A stretch of 55,885 bases of DNA from positions 1-55,885 of the forward strand of contig JADGCS010000001.1 in the NCBI GenBank assembly GCA_015228875.1. The letters are read 5' to 3'. This DNA comes from Deltaproteobacteria bacterium (GTDB lineage: Bacteria > UBA10199 > JADGCS01). The position numbers and the translations under genes were made by a program. This document shows positions 8,942 to 20,324 of the stretch, in pieces; the first letter of the stretch is position 1, and the number at the start of each line of letters is the position of its first letter. The notes beneath the pieces were generated by a model. The model did not search any database and was not told the DNA's origin. It saw nothing but the letters and a program-made list of their open reading frames with translations.

Positions 8942-11900
8942 ATGGATATTTCTATTTTTTTCGAAAAACCAAGAAGCCCACAGGTGTACAAGGCCATCAA
9001 ATTGGGGCTGGCAAGTCCCGAGATGATTCGTTCCTGGTCTCATGGCGAGGTCAAAAAACCGGAGACCATCAATTACCGTACCTTTAAACCTGAACGAGAC
9101 GGGTTGTTTTGCGCCAAAATATTTGGACCGGTCAAGGACTATGAGTGTAACTGTGGCAAGTACAAGAGAATGAAACACAGAGGGATTGTCTGCGAAAAAT
9201 GCGGCGTTGAAGTGATTCAGTCAAAAGTCCGTCGAGACAGGATGGCGCACATTAATCTTGCAACACCGGTGGCTCACATATGGTTTTTAAAGTCTTTGCC
9301 GTCCAGGATTGGCACGCTGCTTAATATCATGCTCAAAGACATCGAAAAGGTTTTGTATTTTGAGTCTTATGTTGTTGTTGATCCCGGAAACACACCTCTC
9401 GAAATCGCGCAGGTTCTCGATGAAGAAGAATACCAAAAAGCAAGGGCGGAGTACGGCGGGGATTTCATTGCCGGGATGGGCGGACAGACTGTTCAGGATC
9501 TTTTAAAAAAGCTGGATCTCGATGAACTCTTCAAAAAAGTTTCAAATGACCTGGCTCATACCCAGTCGGAGACGACAAAAAAGAAATTATCCAAACGTCT
9601 CAAAGTCATTCTTTCTTTCAGAATCTCAGGCAACAGACCGGAGTGGATGATGCTTGAGGTTATTCCGGTTATACCCCCCGATTTAAGACCGCTTGTACCC
9701 CTTGAGGGGGGCAGGTTTGCCACATCCGATCTCAACGATCTGTATCGCAGGGTGATCAACAGGAACAACCGGTTATTGAGGTTGCTCGAACTCAACGCGC
9801 CCGAAATTATTGTGCGCAACGAAATGCGGATGCTGCAGGAAGCCGTAGATGCCCTGCTCGATAACGGTCGTCGTGGCAAGGTTTTTACGGGTGCCAACAA
9901 GAGAACTCTGCGTTCGCTTTCGGACATGATCAAAGGCAAGCAGGGCAGGTTTCGCCTCAATCTTCTGGGCAAGCGTGTCGATTACTCCGGGCGCTCAGTT
10001 ATTGTTGTGGGACCGGAACTTAAATTACACCAATGCGGTTTGCCCAAAAAGATGGCGTTGGAGCTTTTTAAGCCATTTATTTATCATAAACTTGAACAGA
10101 AGGGTTTTGTCTCCACAATAAAAAATGCGCGCAAGATGGTGGAGAACGAAAGATCAGAGGTTTTTGACATTCTCGAAGAGGTGATCAAGGAACACCCCGT
10201 TTTGCTCAATCGCGCACCGACTTTGCACAGGCTGGGCATACAGGCCTTTGAGCCACTTCTTATCGAAGGCAAGGCCATCCGTCTGCACCCACTTGTTTGC
10301 GCGGCATTTAATGCAGATTTTGACGGCGACCAGATGGCCGTTCATGTCCCTTTGTCCATCGAAGCCCAGATCGAGGCACGTGTTTTGATGATGAGTACAA
10401 ATAACATCTTGTCACCGGCCAATGGAAAACCCATTATTGTACCGACGCAAGATATGGTGCTGGGATTGTATTACATGACCAGAGAGAGGCCGTTCAGTAA
10501 GGGCGAGGGGATGTTGTTTTCCGACATGAAAGAGGTTCGTGTTGCGTGGGACCATCAAAAAGTAAGCCTGCAGTCAAAGATCAAAGTCAGATTGAAAGGC
10601 GAGATGGTCGAAACGACGGTGGGGCGCTGTCTGCTTGCAGAAATTCTGCCAGAATCAATGTCGTTTTCACAGATCAACAAGACCATGGACAAAAAAGCCA
10701 TTGGCGATCTTGTCGATCTCTGTTACCGCATGGCGGGCAACAAAGAAACTGTGCTTCTTGCAGACAGATTAAAAAATATTGGGTTCCAGTATTCCACCAT
10801 CGCCGGCATCTCTATCTGTCTGGACGACATGATTGTTCCCTCCACAAAACAAAGCATGCTGGATGAGGCCTACAAACAGGTCGCCGAAATAGAAAATCAG
10901 TATACCGAGGGTTTGATTACCGTTGGCGAGCGCTATAACAAGGTTGTTGATATCTGGGCACAGACAACAGACATGGTCACGAAAGAGATGATGAATGAAA
11001 TGAACACCCAGATTGTCAGGGATTTTGAAGGCAAGGAGAGAAAAATCCCCTCTTTTAATTCTGTTTACATGATGGCAGATTCGGGAGCCCGCGGCTCTCA
11101 GCAACAAATGAGGCAATTGGCGGGGATGAGGGGTTTGATGGCCAAACCATCGGGCGAAATCATCGAGACGCCTATCACAGCCAATTTTCGCGAAGGTCTC
11201 ACAGTGCTGCAGTACTTTATTTCGACCCACGGGGCGCGAAAAGGATTGGCCGATACGGCTCTCAAGACCGCCAATTCCGGTTATCTGACGCGCAGGCTTG
11301 TTGATGTGGCTCAGGACATGATTGTTAAAGGATTGGATTGCGGCACCCTGGAAGGCATAGAGATGACCCCCCTTATCGAAAGTGGAGAAGTGATCGAAAC
11401 TCTCGGAGACCGTATTTTGGGGCGCGTTGCGGCAGAGGATGTTATTGATAAGTTTACAGGTCACGTCTTGGCAAGGGCGGGGGAAGAAATTACCGAAGAA
11501 CTAGTCGAGAGCATACAGGAAGCTGGTATAGAAAAAGTGATGATTCGTTCGGTTCTTACCTGCGAATTTAAAGATGGGACATGTGTCAAGTGTTATGGCC
11601 GCGATTTGTCAAGGGGTTCAATGGTCAATGTGGGCGAGGCCGTCGGCGTGATTGCTGCACAAAGTATTGGAGAACCCGGGACACAGTTGACCATGAGAAC
11701 ATTCCACATTGGAGGTGCAGCGGCGAAAAAGGTGGAACAGTCCACACTCGAAGTGAGAAACGACGGAAAAATAAAATATCAAAATATCAGATACGTCATC
11801 AGTAAAGAAGGAAAAGTGATTGTCATGAATCGTCATGGCGAGATTGTGGTTATCGACAGCACGGGGAGAGAGAGAGAAAGATATCCTGTCATCTACGGTG

Positions 11901-13072
11901 CTGTTCTCTATGTGAAGGATGGTGCGGAAGTAAAGGCAAAGCAGATTGTTGCTGACTGGGATCCCTACACGGTTCCCATCCTGACAGAGACGGATGGAAA
12001 GGTCAGGTTCAGCGATGTGATCGAGGGAGAATCGATGCAAGAAGTAATCGACGAGGTGACCGGGAGGTCTCGTCGTGTGATTATCGTGTCTAAAAACAAG
12101 GATCACAGGCCTCTTGTTGAGGTGCTTGATGAAAATGAAACCCCCATCAAATTATCAACGGGTGTTGAGGCGCGCTACCTTCTGCCTGTGGGCACAAATA
12201 TCACGTGCAGTGACAATGAGTACATCAAGGCCGGTGACGTGATTGCAAAAATTCCCAGGGAGACAACGAAGACAAAAGACATCACAGGGGGGCTGCCCAG
12301 GGTTGCCGAGTTGTTTGAGGCAAGAAAACCCAAGGACTGCGCTGTGATCACCGAAATTGACGGTGTTGTTTCTTTTGGAAAAGACACCAAGGGCAAGCGT
12401 AAAGTGATTGTCAAACCCGAAATCGGAAAATCTTACGAGTATCTTATTCCAAAAGGCAAACATATTACGGTTCACGAGGGAGAGTTTGTCAAGGCTGGAG
12501 AACCTTTGATGGATGGTTCCTCAAATCCCCATGATATTCTCAAGGTGTTGGGAGAAAAGGAACTTGCCAAGTACCTGACGGACGAAGTGCAGGAAGTTTA
12601 CAGGCTTCAGGGTGTGAGAATTAACGACAAACACATCGAAGTGATCGTCCGCCAAATGCTTTCAAAGGTCAGGATCATAGATCCGGGTGATTCAACATTC
12701 CTTATAGACGAGGCTGTTGATAAATTTATTTTTGATGAGGCGAATGCCTCAATCAAAAAGAAAAAGGGCAAGCTTGCTGTTGCGGAGCCCGTTCTTCTCG
12801 GTATTACAAAGGCATCATTAACGACGGACAGCTTTATTTCGGCCGCTTCTTTTCAGGAGACCACAAAGGTTTTGACCGAGGCCGCCATCTCAGGCAAGAT
12901 CGACCATCTGGCCGGGTTAAAGGAAAACGTCATCATGGGGCGTCTGATCCCTGCGGGTACAGGGCTTGCACAGTATCAAGCGGTGAAGGCCAAGGTTATC
13001 GACGATGATGAGGATGAACAAGAAGAATTTTCTGCAGATGGCGCAGCAGATTCAAGACAGGCCATTGCCTGA
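8942..13072 (+). CDS. rpoC: DNA-directed RNA polymerase subunit beta'
   Basis: 1376 residues. The N-terminal zinc ribbon (CNCGKYK and CEKC, residues about 69-87), the catalytic loop [12 protein letters not shown] (Asp triad near 458-462) with bound Mg2+, the trigger-loop region ([19 protein letters not shown]) and the second zinc site with [11 protein letters not shown] near 874-884 are all present. AAGGA ten bases upstream supports the ATG. The 223-base gap after rpoB holds no gene or recognised repeat. Confidence 0.99.
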   Translation: MDISIFFEKPRSPQVYKAIKLGLASPEMIRSWSHGEVKKPETINYRTFKPERDGLFCAKIFGPVKDYECNCGKYKRMKHRGIVCEKCGVEVIQSKVRRDRMAHINLATPVAHIWFLKSLPSRIGTLLNIMLKDIEKVLYFESYVVVDPGNTPLEIAQVLDEEEYQKARAEYGGDFIAGMGGQTVQDLLKKLDLDELFKKVSNDLAHTQSETTKKKLSKRLKVILSFRISGNRPEWMMLEVIPVIPPDLRPLVPLEGGRFATSDLNDLYRRVINRNNRLLRLLELNAPEIIVRNEMRMLQEAVDALLDNGRRGKVFTGANKRTLRSLSDMIKGKQGRFRLNLLGKRVDYSGRSVIVVGPELKLHQCGLPKKMALELFKPFIYHKLEQKGFVSTIKNARKMVENERSEVFDILEEVIKEHPVLLNRAPTLHRLGIQAFEPLLIEGKAIRLHPLVCAAFNADFDGDQMAVHVPLSIEAQIEARVLMMSTNNILSPANGKPIIVPTQDMVLGLYYMTRERPFSKGEGMLFSDMKEVRVAWDHQKVSLQSKIKVRLKGEMVETTVGRCLLAEILPESMSFSQINKTMDKKAIGDLVDLCYRMAGNKETVLLADRLKNIGFQYSTIAGISICLDDMIVPSTKQSMLDEAYKQVAEIENQYTEGLITVGERYNKVVDIWAQTTDMVTKEMMNEMNTQIVRDFEGKERKIPSFNSVYMMADSGARGSQQQMRQLAGMRGLMAKPSGEIIETPITANFREGLTVLQYFISTHGARKGLADTALKTANSGYLTRRLVDVAQDMIVKGLDCGTLEGIEMTPLIESGEVIETLGDRILGRVAAEDVIDKFTGHVLARAGEEITEELVESIQEAGIEKVMIRSVLTCEFKDGTCVKCYGRDLSRGSMVNVGEAVGVIAAQSIGEPGTQLTMRTFHIGGAAAKKVEQSTLEVRNDGKIKYQNIRYVISKEGKVIVMNRHGEIVVIDSTGRERERYPVIYGAVLYVKDGAEVKAKQIVADWDPYTVPILTETDGKVRFSDVIEGESMQEVIDEVTGRSRRVIIVSKNKDHRPLVEVLDENETPIKLSTGVEARYLLPVGTNITCSDNEYIKAGDVIAKIPRETTKTKDITGGLPRVAELFEARKPKDCAVITEIDGVVSFGKDTKGKRKVIVKPEIGKSYEYLIPKGKHITVHEGEFVKAGEPLMDGSSNPHDILKVLGEKELAKYLTDEVQEVYRLQGVRINDKHIEVIVRQMLSKVRIIDPGDSTFLIDEAVDKFIFDEANASIKKKKGKLAVAEPVLLGITKASLTTDSFISAASFQETTKVLTEAAISGKIDHLAGLKENVIMGRLIPAGTGLAQYQAVKAKVIDDDEDEQEEFSADGAADSRQAIA

Positions 13073-13127
13073 CAGACGGCAGAAGAATCAGCTAGCCTTG
13101 ACATGGTGTTTGCAAAATATTTCAAAC

Positions 13128-13176
13128 CCTGAAAAATCATGTCTTTACTTTTTGTCACGTGACATGATTTTTCAGG
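13128..13176 (+). terminator. 16-bp perfect inverted repeat after rpoC
   Basis: CCTGAAAAATCATGTC (13128-13143) and GACATGATTTTTCAGG (13161-13176) are exact reverse complements around a 17-base loop. It lies 55 bases after the rpoC stop and is the likeliest transcript end or 3' stabilising structure of the rpoBC transcript. The bases after it are not a T run, so a rho-independent stop is not certain. Confidence 0.6.
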
Positions 13177-13564
13177 ACTCCTCCAAAACAGCCGTTGGCC
13201 GACAGGCTCCTAGGGAGTCTGCGCTGGCTCAGACTGTTGCAGGACGTCTGTGTGTGCCCCTTGTGGGCTTCTCTTCGTCAGATTTTTCCAGTCAAAAGTA
13301 AAAAGCCATGGACTCTGGGCTTTGTACAGAATGGTGTTTTTTGTGATCGTCAGTTTATTTTTTTTTTTTTGACAAGTTTTTGAGATCAGCCCAAATCTAT
13401 GATAACATAATGAAATATAAGGGGTTTCCTGTGACTCGGTCTTCGCCGTTTTTTGTTTCTTCCTCTTGACATTTAAGATATTGCCTGATAATTTCCTGCG
13501 TCTCGGTTGTCGGACCGGGGCGGAATTGCCTAATAATTTTATATAGTTGAGAGGTAAAAGCGGT
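13177..13564 (+). promoter_or_regulatory. rpoC-rpsL intergenic region with possible str-operon promoter
   Basis: No gene. It holds a hairpin AGTCTG/CAGACT (13216-13235), a second one with AAAGCC/GGCTTT ending near 13322, and a long T run (about 13358-13370). Downstream, TTGAGA (13380-13385) and TAACAT (13403-13408) are 17 bases apart and could be a weak -35/-10 pair. The length and the hairpin after rpoC suggest that a new transcript for rpsL-rpsG-fusA-tuf begins here; this is inference. Confidence 0.35.
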
Positions 13565-13936
13565 ATGCCAACGATTAATCAATTAATTAAACATGGACGC
13601 AGACAGCCTGTTTACAAGACAACAGCGCCGGCGTTAAATTGTTGTCCTCAAAAAAGAGGGGTTTGTGTCAGGGTGTATACCACAACACCTAAAAAGCCGA
13701 ATTCGGCATTACGAAAAGTGGCTCGTGTTCGTTTGACAAATGGCATAGAGGTTACCTCGTACATTCCCGGTGAGGGTCACAACCTGCAGGAGCACTCAGT
13801 TGTTTTGATTCGTGGTGGTCGTGTCAAGGATCTTCCTGGAGTTCGTTATCACGTGATCAGAGGGTCTCACGACACACAGGGTGTAGAAAAAAGGCGGCAG
13901 AGCAGGTCAAAATACGGAGCAAAAAGGCCGAAGTAA
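13565..13936 (+). CDS. rpsL: 30S ribosomal protein S12
   Basis: Decoding-centre protein of the small subunit. 123 residues, normal. The [12 protein letters not shown] loop and [12 protein letters not shown] loop carry the usual lysines found in streptomycin-sensitive bacteria. The ATG at 13565 follows GAGAGGT and gives the conserved MPTINQL start. First gene of the str block. Confidence 0.98.
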   Translation: MPTINQLIKHGRRQPVYKTTAPALNCCPQKRGVCVRVYTTTPKKPNSALRKVARVRLTNGIEVTSYIPGEGHNLQEHSVVLIRGGRVKDLPGVRYHVIRGSHDTQGVEKRRQSRSKYGAKRPK

Positions 13937-13949
13937 AATTTATGTACAG

Positions 13950-14031
13950 GAATTTCAAAGTTGACAGAGCGCGGATGCATACCCCGCAAAATGAAGGAAT
14001 TCAACCGCGTCAAAGTCAAGTTAGTAACTTG
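13950..14031 (+). repeat. family A repeat, copy 2 on + strand
   Basis: Between rpsL and rpsG. Intact outer elements GCGCGG/CCGCGT and the 3' palindrome AAGTTAGTAACTT; preceded by TTTATGTACAGG, nearly the same lead-in as the copies at 20623 and 29364. Confidence 0.9.
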
Positions 14032-14140
14032 TAAAACACACACAGCAGATTTAAAACTGCGGATTTTTTATAATCTGTGGTTTTCAGCCTTTAGGTTGAT
14101 CCAGTTTATTGAGGAAGGGTCTGCTGTTTGTAATAAAAAA

Positions 14141-14611
14141 ATGTCAAGAAAGAGTCAGGCGCAAAAAAGAAAAATCACACCGGATCCCAAATTCAAAGAT
14201 AAAGTGATTGCAAAGTTCATGAACAATCTTATGTGGAGCGGTAAAAAAAGTACGGTCGAAAAGATTTTTTATCAAAGTTTAGATATCGCAGAAAAAAAAG
14301 GCAACGAAGAAGGCTTAAAAATTTTTAAAAAAGCGCTTGAAAATGTCAAGCCTACACTCGAAGTCAGATCGCGTCGTGTTGGTGGGTCGAACTATCAGGT
14401 TCCCGTAGAAGTTCGGGCAGATCGTAAAGTTTCGCTGGCCATGAGATGGCTGATTACATCCGCAAGGGCACGAGGCGAAAAGAGTATGGAAGAAAGGCTT
14501 GCAGGAGAATTTCTGGATGCTGTTAACAATCGTGGTGCTTCAATAAAGAAGAGGGAAGATGTTCACAAAATGGCAGAAGCCAACAGGGCTTTTGCGCATT
14601 TCAGATGGTGA
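14141..14611 (+). CDS. rpsG: 30S ribosomal protein S7
   Basis: Binds the 3' major domain of 16S rRNA at the head and nucleates its assembly. 156 residues, normal. Conserved blocks: [31 protein letters not shown], and [11 protein letters not shown] at the end. The ATG at 14141 gives the standard start; ORF sequence upstream of it comes from the A repeat and is not protein-like. The Shine-Dalgarno is weak (GAGGAAGGG lies about 20 bases away). Confidence 0.97.
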   Translation: MSRKSQAQKRKITPDPKFKDKVIAKFMNNLMWSGKKSTVEKIFYQSLDIAEKKGNEEGLKIFKKALENVKPTLEVRSRRVGGSNYQVPVEVRADRKVSLAMRWLITSARARGEKSMEERLAGEFLDAVNNRGASIKKREDVHKMAEANRAFAHFRW

Positions 14612-14740
14612 TTTGATTGTCGAACCGTTATGGGTTCCGCTGCCAAGAGGCAGTGGCTCAGGTTCTGCGGGGCAATCTTCAATCCCCCTACGCGTTGGTC
14701 CGGGGGGCAGGTTTTTTTTGATGTTCCCTGGGATGCCACG

Positions 14741-14773
14741 GAATCCCAAGATCAGCGGCTTGCATTGGGATTC
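14741..14773 (+). other. 9-bp perfect inverted repeat upstream of fusA
   Basis: GAATCCCAA (14741-14749) and TTGGGATTC (14765-14773) pair exactly around a 15-base loop, ending 21 bases before the fusA ATG. A smaller hairpin, CTGCC/GGCAG, lies near 14640. The location suggests control of fusA translation or RNA processing; not demonstrated. Confidence 0.45.
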
Positions 14774-14794
14774 ATATTGCAGTTCGGCGCGTGT

Positions 14795-16882
14795 ATGGAT
14801 GATGGTAAAGAATTTGCTCTTTCAAAAGTGAGAAACATTGGCATCATAGCGCATATTGATGCTGGTAAAACAACGGCGACCGAAAGAATTTTGTACCAGA
14901 CAGGCAGGGTCCACAAAATGGGCGAGGTTCACGATGGCACTGCAACAATGGACTGGATGGTGCAGGAGCAGGAAAGAGGCATAACAATTACATCAGCGGC
15001 GATTACCTGCTTTTGGGATGGACATCAAATCAACATCATTGATACCCCGGGGCACGTTGATTTTACCATAGAAGTAGAGCGCAGTCTCAGGGTTCTCGAT
15101 GGGGCTGTTGGCGTTTTTTGTGCAGTAGGTGGTGTGGAACCGCAAAGCGAGGCCGTGTGGAGACAGGCAGATAAATACAAGGTTCCGAGGATTGCATTTA
15201 TTAATAAAATGGATCGGGTCGGCGCCGATTTTAGTCGGTGTGTCAGGCAGATTAAAGAAAAGCTTGGTCATCAAGCACTGCCTGTTCAAATACCTGTTGG
15301 TGCAGAAGATAAGTTTCAGGGTGTTATTGATCTGATCTTGAATAAAGTTGTTCTTTGGCAAAATAATAGTTTGAACGAGACTTTCGTTATTGAGGCAATT
15401 CCAGAAGAAATGCTTGGCGAGGCCAAGAAGGCTCGCGAGTTTCTTTTTGATTCGATTGCAGAAGAGGACGATGAACTTCTTGTGCGTTATCTGGAGGGTG
15501 GAGAGGTAGAATCTGATGCCATATGGAGAGCTCTCAGGGCCGTTTGTCTGAAACAGAAATTCATTCCTGTTTTCTGTGGGACAGCCCTGAAAAACAAGGG
15601 AATCAAGGCGCTGCTTGATGCCGTTGTTAAATTGTTACCGTCACCAAAGGATTTGCCCCCTGTCAAGGGGCACGATCCAGAAGATGAAAACACAATTATA
15701 GAGCGCGGGGTGTCATCAAAAGAACCCTTTTCTGCGCTCGCATTCAAGATTCAGTCAGATCCTTTCGTGGGTCATATCTCATATCTTCGAATCTACTCCG
15801 GGAGACTGTTGACAGGAAAGCATGCCTATAATGCATCCAAAAAAAAGAAAGAACGTATAGGCAAGATGTTTCAGGTCAGTGCAAACAAGCGCCAGGAGGT
15901 CGAGTCAGCTCGCGTCGGCGACATCATTGCTGTGGCGGGTTTGCGCTTTACAACGACTGGCGATACCCTGTGCGACGAAGAAAGACCTTTGCTGCTTGAG
16001 AGGCTTGATGTTCCGGATCCCGTGATTAACGTTGCCATTGAACCCAAAACAAAGGCTGATCAGGACAGGCTTGATGCCACTCTGCAGAAGATCATGCAGG
16101 AAGATCCGACTTTCAAGGTTTCTACCGATGCAGAGACAGGCCAGGCAATTATTTCGGGGATGGGTGAGCTTCATCTTGAGGTCATTGTCGATCGACTGTT
16201 GAGAGAATTTAAGGTGGGGGCCAATGTGGGAAAACCGCAGGTTGCTTACCGCGAGACAGTGCAGAAAGAAGTTAAACAAGAGACAAAATACATCAAGGAG
16301 ATTGGCAACCAGAAACATCACGCTCATGTGTTGATTAAAATTGCGCCTCGCCCTGGCAGGGGTTTTGCGTTTGTCAGTACAATGGACAAACCGGATTTCC
16401 CAAAAGAGTTTATCAGAGCGTGTGAGATTGGGGCGCGGGAGGCCACGGAAAATGGCGTGTTGGCGGGTTTTCCGGTGATGGATGTCGGTGTTGAACTTGT
16501 AGACGCCTCGTTTCACGAGGCAGACAGCACAGATTTGGCATTCAAGATTGCCTCAGCTCTTTGTGTCAGAGAATTATTTGCAAAGGCTGATCCTGTTTTG
16601 ATGGAGCCCACCATGGAAGTCGAAGTCGTTACCGCAGACGCATTCATGGGAGATATTATTGCTGATCTGAGTGCGCGGAGGGGAAAGGTTATGAAGGTTG
16701 AGCCTGCAGGCATCAACCAACAGATCAGGGCTGTTGTTCCTCTGGCAAGGACTTTTGGGTACGCTACTGATTTACGGTCCTTAAGTCAGGGTCGGGCATC
16801 ATACACCATGAGGCTGCACAGCTACGAAAAACTTCCGGCTGGTGAGATGGAAAAGATCATAACGAAGATCAGGGGCTATTAA
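14795..16882 (+). CDS. fusA: elongation factor G
   Basis: Ribosomal translocase GTPase. 695 residues from the ATG at 14795, the family length. G motifs: AHIDAGKTT at residues 19-27, [21 protein letters not shown] and CGTALKN. Domains II-V follow, ending in [14 protein letters not shown] longer frame opens at 14630 and would add 55 residues with no EF-G counterpart, so I chose 14795, although no strong ribosome binding site precedes it. The N-terminal lead [11 protein letters not shown] before the G domain is unremarkable. Confidence 0.96.
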   Translation: MDDGKEFALSKVRNIGIIAHIDAGKTTATERILYQTGRVHKMGEVHDGTATMDWMVQEQERGITITSAAITCFWDGHQINIIDTPGHVDFTIEVERSLRVLDGAVGVFCAVGGVEPQSEAVWRQADKYKVPRIAFINKMDRVGADFSRCVRQIKEKLGHQALPVQIPVGAEDKFQGVIDLILNKVVLWQNNSLNETFVIEAIPEEMLGEAKKAREFLFDSIAEEDDELLVRYLEGGEVESDAIWRALRAVCLKQKFIPVFCGTALKNKGIKALLDAVVKLLPSPKDLPPVKGHDPEDENTIIERGVSSKEPFSALAFKIQSDPFVGHISYLRIYSGRLLTGKHAYNASKKKKERIGKMFQVSANKRQEVESARVGDIIAVAGLRFTTTGDTLCDEERPLLLERLDVPDPVINVAIEPKTKADQDRLDATLQKIMQEDPTFKVSTDAETGQAIISGMGELHLEVIVDRLLREFKVGANVGKPQVAYRETVQKEVKQETKYIKEIGNQKHHAHVLIKIAPRPGRGFAFVSTMDKPDFPKEFIRACEIGAREATENGVLAGFPVMDVGVELVDASFHEADSTDLAFKIASALCVRELFAKADPVLMEPTMEVEVVTADAFMGDIIADLSARRGKVMKVEPAGINQQIRAVVPLARTFGYATDLRSLSQGRASYTMRLHSYEKLPAGEMEKIITKIRGY

Positions 16883-16897
16883 AAATTTTAATGCATG

Positions 16898-17007
16898 GGA
16901 ATTTCAAAGTTAATAGAGCGCGGGTGCATCCCACGCAAAACAGAAGAATTAAGACGCGTCCCCTAGGGGCACTTCCTTCGGGAAGTAAAAGTCAAGTTGG
17001 TAACTTG
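16898..17007 (+). repeat. family A repeat with inserted D hairpin (fusA-tuf)
   Basis: A copy whose right part is split by a D element (about 16958-16986, CCCCTAGGGG... CCTTCGGGAAG) placed right after GACGCGT. The palindrome AAGTTGGTAACTT follows. Confidence 0.85.
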
Positions 17008-17031
17008 TAAAATTTGAATAAGGAGATCAAT

Positions 17032-18222
17032 ATGGCAAAGGAAAAATTTGAGAGAACCAAACCTCATGTGAATGTTGGGACGATCGGTCATGTGGATCAC
17101 GGCAAGACGACACTGACTGCGGCGATCACCAAGGTGATGGCGGAGCAGGGGCGCGGGCAGTTTGTGGCATTCGATCAGATCGACAAGGCGCCAGAGGAGA
17201 GGGAGCGCGGGATCACGATCGCAACGGCGCACGTGGAGTATGAGACAGAGAAAAGGCATTATGCGCACGTGGATTGTCCTGGCCATGCGGACTATGTAAA
17301 GAACATGATCACCGGTGCGGCGCAGATGGATGGTGCGATTTTGGTGGTGAGTGCGGCGGATGGGCCGATGCCGCAGACGCGAGAGCACATTTTGTTGGCG
17401 CGTCAGGTTGGGGTTCCGTACATTGTGGTTTATTTAAACAAGGTAGACATGGTGGATGACCCTGAGTTGGTGGAGTTGGTAGAATTGGAGTTAAGAGAGC
17501 TGTTAAGCAAGTACAAATTTCCTGGAGATGAAATACCTATCGTTCGTGGGAGTGCGAAGGGGGCGTTGGAAGGCGATGACAGCGATCAGGCGAAGGGGTC
17601 GATTTTACGGTTGATGGAGGCGGTGGATTCGTACATTCCGACGCCGGAGCGTCCGATAGACAAGACGTTTTTAATGCCTATTGAGGACGTATTCAGTATA
17701 TCTGGTCGCGGGACTGTGGTGACGGGGAGGATAGAGCGCGGTCAGGTGAAGGTGGGAGAAGAGGTAGAGATTGTGGGGATACGAGACACGGCAAAGTCGA
17801 CGGTGACGGGTGTGGAGATGTTTCGCAAGTTGCTGGATTCTGGGCAGGCGGGTGACAATGTGGGATGTTTGTTAAGAGGTGTGGACAAGGACGCTGTGGA
17901 GCGTGGGCAGGTATTGGCGAAGCCGGGCTCAATCAAGCCGCACATGAAGTTTAAGGGAGAGGTATACGTATTGACGAAAGAAGAGGGTGGTCGCCACACA
18001 CCGTTTTTCAAAAATTACCGGCCGCAGTTTTATTTTAGGACGACGGACGTGACGGGGACAGTAACATTAAAAGAGGGGACAGAGATGGTCATGCCCGGTG
18101 AGAACGTGGCGTTGGGGATCGAGTTGCTCACGCCGATCGCGATGGAAAAAGAGCTTCGGTTTGCGATACGAGAAGGCGGGCGTACAGTGGGTGCCGGCGT
18201 TGTGACAGAAATTATAGAGTAA
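17032..18222 (+). CDS. tuf: elongation factor Tu (second, complete copy)
   Basis: GTPase that carries aminoacyl-tRNA to the ribosomal A site. 396 residues, normal. G motifs [27 protein letters not shown] and NKVD are intact, followed by the two beta-barrel domains. AAGGAG eight bases upstream fixes the ATG at 17032. Codon use is visibly unlike the neighbours: Leu is mostly TTG/TTA, Ala and Gly mostly GCG and GGG, whereas rpoB, rpoC and fusA use CTC, CTT and GGC freely. Its 3' end is nearly identical to the copy at the window start. Confidence 0.99.
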   Translation: MAKEKFERTKPHVNVGTIGHVDHGKTTLTAAITKVMAEQGRGQFVAFDQIDKAPEERERGITIATAHVEYETEKRHYAHVDCPGHADYVKNMITGAAQMDGAILVVSAADGPMPQTREHILLARQVGVPYIVVYLNKVDMVDDPELVELVELELRELLSKYKFPGDEIPIVRGSAKGALEGDDSDQAKGSILRLMEAVDSYIPTPERPIDKTFLMPIEDVFSISGRGTVVTGRIERGQVKVGEEVEIVGIRDTAKSTVTGVEMFRKLLDSGQAGDNVGCLLRGVDKDAVERGQVLAKPGSIKPHMKFKGEVYVLTKEEGGRHTPFFKNYRPQFYFRTTDVTGTVTLKEGTEMVMPGENVALGIELLTPIAMEKELRFAIREGGRTVGAGVVTEIIE

Positions 18223-18245
18223 AGACAGGGGATTTCTTTCGGGCG

Positions 18246-18336
18246 TACCTCAAGGGCACTTTCTTTGGGGTATGCCAAGCGCTAGCTTGTCATTTCTTTT
18301 GGGTCAAAGGTCTTGCGCGTTTTATGACTTTTGACC
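18246..18336 (+). promoter_or_regulatory. structured leader before rpsJ (D element plus hairpin)
   Basis: Positions 18246-18275 match the D hairpin family (CCTCAAGGGC...TTTGGGGT). Then GGTCAAAGGTC (18302-18312) and GACTTTTGACC (18326-18336) form an 11-bp stem with one G-T pair. The stem sits 30 bases before rpsJ, where S10-operon leaders lie in other bacteria; regulation by L4 is not shown. Confidence 0.4.
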
Positions 18337-18366
18337 TCTAAGATGTGAGGATGAGGACTTAAGCAA

Positions 18367-18690
18367 ATGTCAAACGAATATAAGGGACAAAAAGTCAGAA
18401 TAAGGCTCAAAGCCTTTGATCACAAGTTGCTGGATCAGTCGACATTAGAAATCGTGGGGACGGCAAAAAGAACTGGGGCAAGACTTTCCGGTCCTATTCC
18501 GTTGCCTACAAAGATTTCAAAGTATGCCGTTCTCCGCTCGCCTCATGTTGACAAAAAGTCCATGGAACACTTTGAGCAGCGTGTTCATAAAAGACTGCTC
18601 GATATACTGGAGCCGACACAACAGACGATTAATTCGCTGATGAAACTTGATTTGTCAGCTGGCGTTGATGTCGAAATAAAAATGATTTAA
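18367..18690 (+). CDS. rpsJ: 30S ribosomal protein S10
   Basis: Small-subunit head protein, also NusE of the antitermination complex and partner of NusG. 107 residues, a few more than usual because of the N-terminal MSNEYKG. Conserved core [17 protein letters not shown] and GPIPLPTK are clear. ATGAGGA upstream supports the ATG. First gene of the S10 block. Confidence 0.98.
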   Translation: MSNEYKGQKVRIRLKAFDHKLLDQSTLEIVGTAKRTGARLSGPIPLPTKISKYAVLRSPHVDKKSMEHFEQRVHKRLLDILEPTQQTINSLMKLDLSAGVDVEIKMI

Positions 18691-18704
18691 CTGTTTGTGT
18701 TTTT

Positions 18705-18814
18705 GAATTTTAAAGTTGACAGAGCGCGGGTGCATTCCTCGCATAACAGGGGGAGTCAATCGCGTCCACCAAAGGGCATTTCCTTCGGGGCGTCAAAGTC
18801 AAGTTAGTCACTTG
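18705..18814 (+). repeat. family A repeat with D insert (rpsJ-rplC)
   Basis: A copy with the D element (about 18764-18793, AAAGGGCATTTCCTTCGGGG) inserted after CGCGT. The inner stem ATTCCTC/GGGGAGT remains pairable through wobble pairs. Confidence 0.85.
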
Positions 18815-18886
18815 TGGATTTCAGATTTGGGGTTTCAAGATTTTACAGGTAAAATCTGAAACAATAAATCTACAATCTGTAATAAA

Positions 18887-19645
18887 ATGCTTGGTATCAT
18901 CGGAGAAAAACTGGGGATGACTCAGATATACAGAAAAGATGGGTCTGCTGTGCCGGTCACTGTTGTAAAAATACTTCCTAATGCCGTTGTGGGCACACGA
19001 ACACGCGAGGCGCACGGCTACAACGCGATACAACTGGCTTATGGCGAACAAAAAATGGATCGTCTCAACAACTCCGAAAGGGGTTTTTATAAAAAAATCA
19101 AGCAGACTCCATGCCGTCACATCAAAGAATTTCGCACAGAACGGGCAGCAGAGTACAAGGTTGGGATGAAGCTCACTGTCGCGGCACTGTCGGAGGGACA
19201 AAAGGTCAATATCCAGGGGTCATCAAAGGGAAAAGGATTTCAGGGCGTCATAAAAAACTTTCACTTCTCTGGCGGACCGGCTACTCATGGTGTTTCCCTG
19301 GCACATCGTGTCCCTGGTTCGATAGGTCAGAGGACGGACCCTGGCCGTGTGATCAAGGGTAAAAGGTTGCCGCGGCATATGGGGGATGAAACTGTCACTG
19401 TCAAGAATCTGGAAATTATGGGGGTCGAATCCGAACAGAATCTTGTTTTGGTGAAGGGGGCAGTGCCCGGTGCCAGGACATCGCGATTGTACGTGTACCC
19501 AAACTTTGTTGAGTTTGAAGCGAGGGTCCTTGATGCCAACAAGGCCGTGGAACAAAACGAATCAACACCAGAAATAAAAGCAAACAAGCCCGCAGAAGAA
19601 ACAGGGGTGAAAGAGGCAGCAACAGAAGGCGCAGCGCAGGTCTAG
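18887..19645 (+). CDS. rplC: 50S ribosomal protein L3
   Basis: Early-assembly large-subunit protein near the peptidyl-transferase centre. 252 residues, about 40 longer than the E. coli protein. The signature FSGGPATHGVSLAHRVPGSI and the loop PGRVIKGKRLPRHMG are intact. The extra length is a C-terminal acidic, low-complexity tail after residue 210 (Glu, Ala, Lys, Pro). No clear ribosome binding site; the AT-rich DNA before it includes the palindrome GATTTTACAGGTAAAATC (18838-18855). Confidence 0.97.
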   Translation: MLGIIGEKLGMTQIYRKDGSAVPVTVVKILPNAVVGTRTREAHGYNAIQLAYGEQKMDRLNNSERGFYKKIKQTPCRHIKEFRTERAAEYKVGMKLTVAALSEGQKVNIQGSSKGKGFQGVIKNFHFSGGPATHGVSLAHRVPGSIGQRTDPGRVIKGKRLPRHMGDETVTVKNLEIMGVESEQNLVLVKGAVPGARTSRLYVYPNFVEFEARVLDANKAVEQNESTPEIKANKPAEETGVKEAATEGAAQV

Positions 19646-19706
19646 CGAGAGCTTGCTGTATACGAGTTTGTCAATGTTAGAAGAAAAAAAGCTAAAGAGG
19701 ATTATT

Positions 19707-20324
19707 ATGCCGGTACAAATACTAGATACAGAAAATAAACCAATGGGCGAGGTTGCGTTGTCGGGTCTGGAGTCCGAAAAACTCAATAAGGCTGTTTTAT
19801 ACTATGCAGTCAAGGCACACTTGAATAATCAGCGTCACGGGACTGCCTCTGCCAAACAAAGGGGTGAGGTTAATATTACCGGCAAGAAGGTCTACCGTCA
19901 AAAGGGGACTGGAAGGGCCAGACACGGCGCGAGTTCTGTAAACATATTTGTGGGTGGGGGCGCCACACATGGGCCAAAACCAAGGTCTTATAACGAAAAA
20001 ATCAACAAGAAATTCAAAAAAACAGGTTATCAGGAAGTCTTTAAATATCTTGTGCAGACAGGCGGGCTTAAAGTTTTAACCGAAATCAAACTGGAAAAGC
20101 CTTCAACAAAGCGGGCCGGTCAGATCCTTCAAAATCTTGGCATCAAGAAGGCGCTTGTAATTCTTCCGGCAGATAACATCAACGGTCATCTGTCATTTAG
20201 AAACCTCAAGAATGTGACGGTCGTCAACGAAAATAATATTAATGTCTACGACATGCTGAGACTCGAAAATGTCATACTAACCGCAGATTTTTTTAAAAAA
20301 ATAATAGAAAGATATAGCTTATGA
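19707..20324 (+). CDS. rplD: 50S ribosomal protein L4
   Basis: Exit-tunnel protein, and the S10-operon autoregulator in some bacteria. 205 residues, normal. Motifs QRGEVNITGKKVYRQKGTGR and GARHG-type extended loop followed by GGGATHGPKPR. AGAGG seven bases upstream decides for the ATG at 19707; the frame opens earlier at 19653 but without conserved residues. The stop overlaps the rplW start (ATGA). Confidence 0.97.
   Translation: MPVQILDTENKPMGEVALSGLESEKLNKAVLYYAVKAHLNNQRHGTASAKQRGEVNITGKKVYRQKGTGRARHGASSVNIFVGGGATHGPKPRSYNEKINKKFKKTGYQEVFKYLVQTGGLKVLTEIKLEKPSTKRAGQILQNLGIKKALVILPADNINGHLSFRNLKNVTVVNENNINVYDMLRLENVILTADFFKKIIERYSL

Noticed and set aside
10769-11464. 231-codon open frame on the minus strand inside rpoC (and similar long antisense frames at 1629-2252, 5905-6516-type positions and 15905-16516)
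   Set aside because: They lie opposite strongly conserved genes, have no ribosome binding site or family motif, and are shadows of the codon structure.
14630-14794. N-terminal extension of EF-G
   Set aside because: The 55 extra residues have no EF-G counterpart and the region is better explained as a structured gap, although no strong start site was found.
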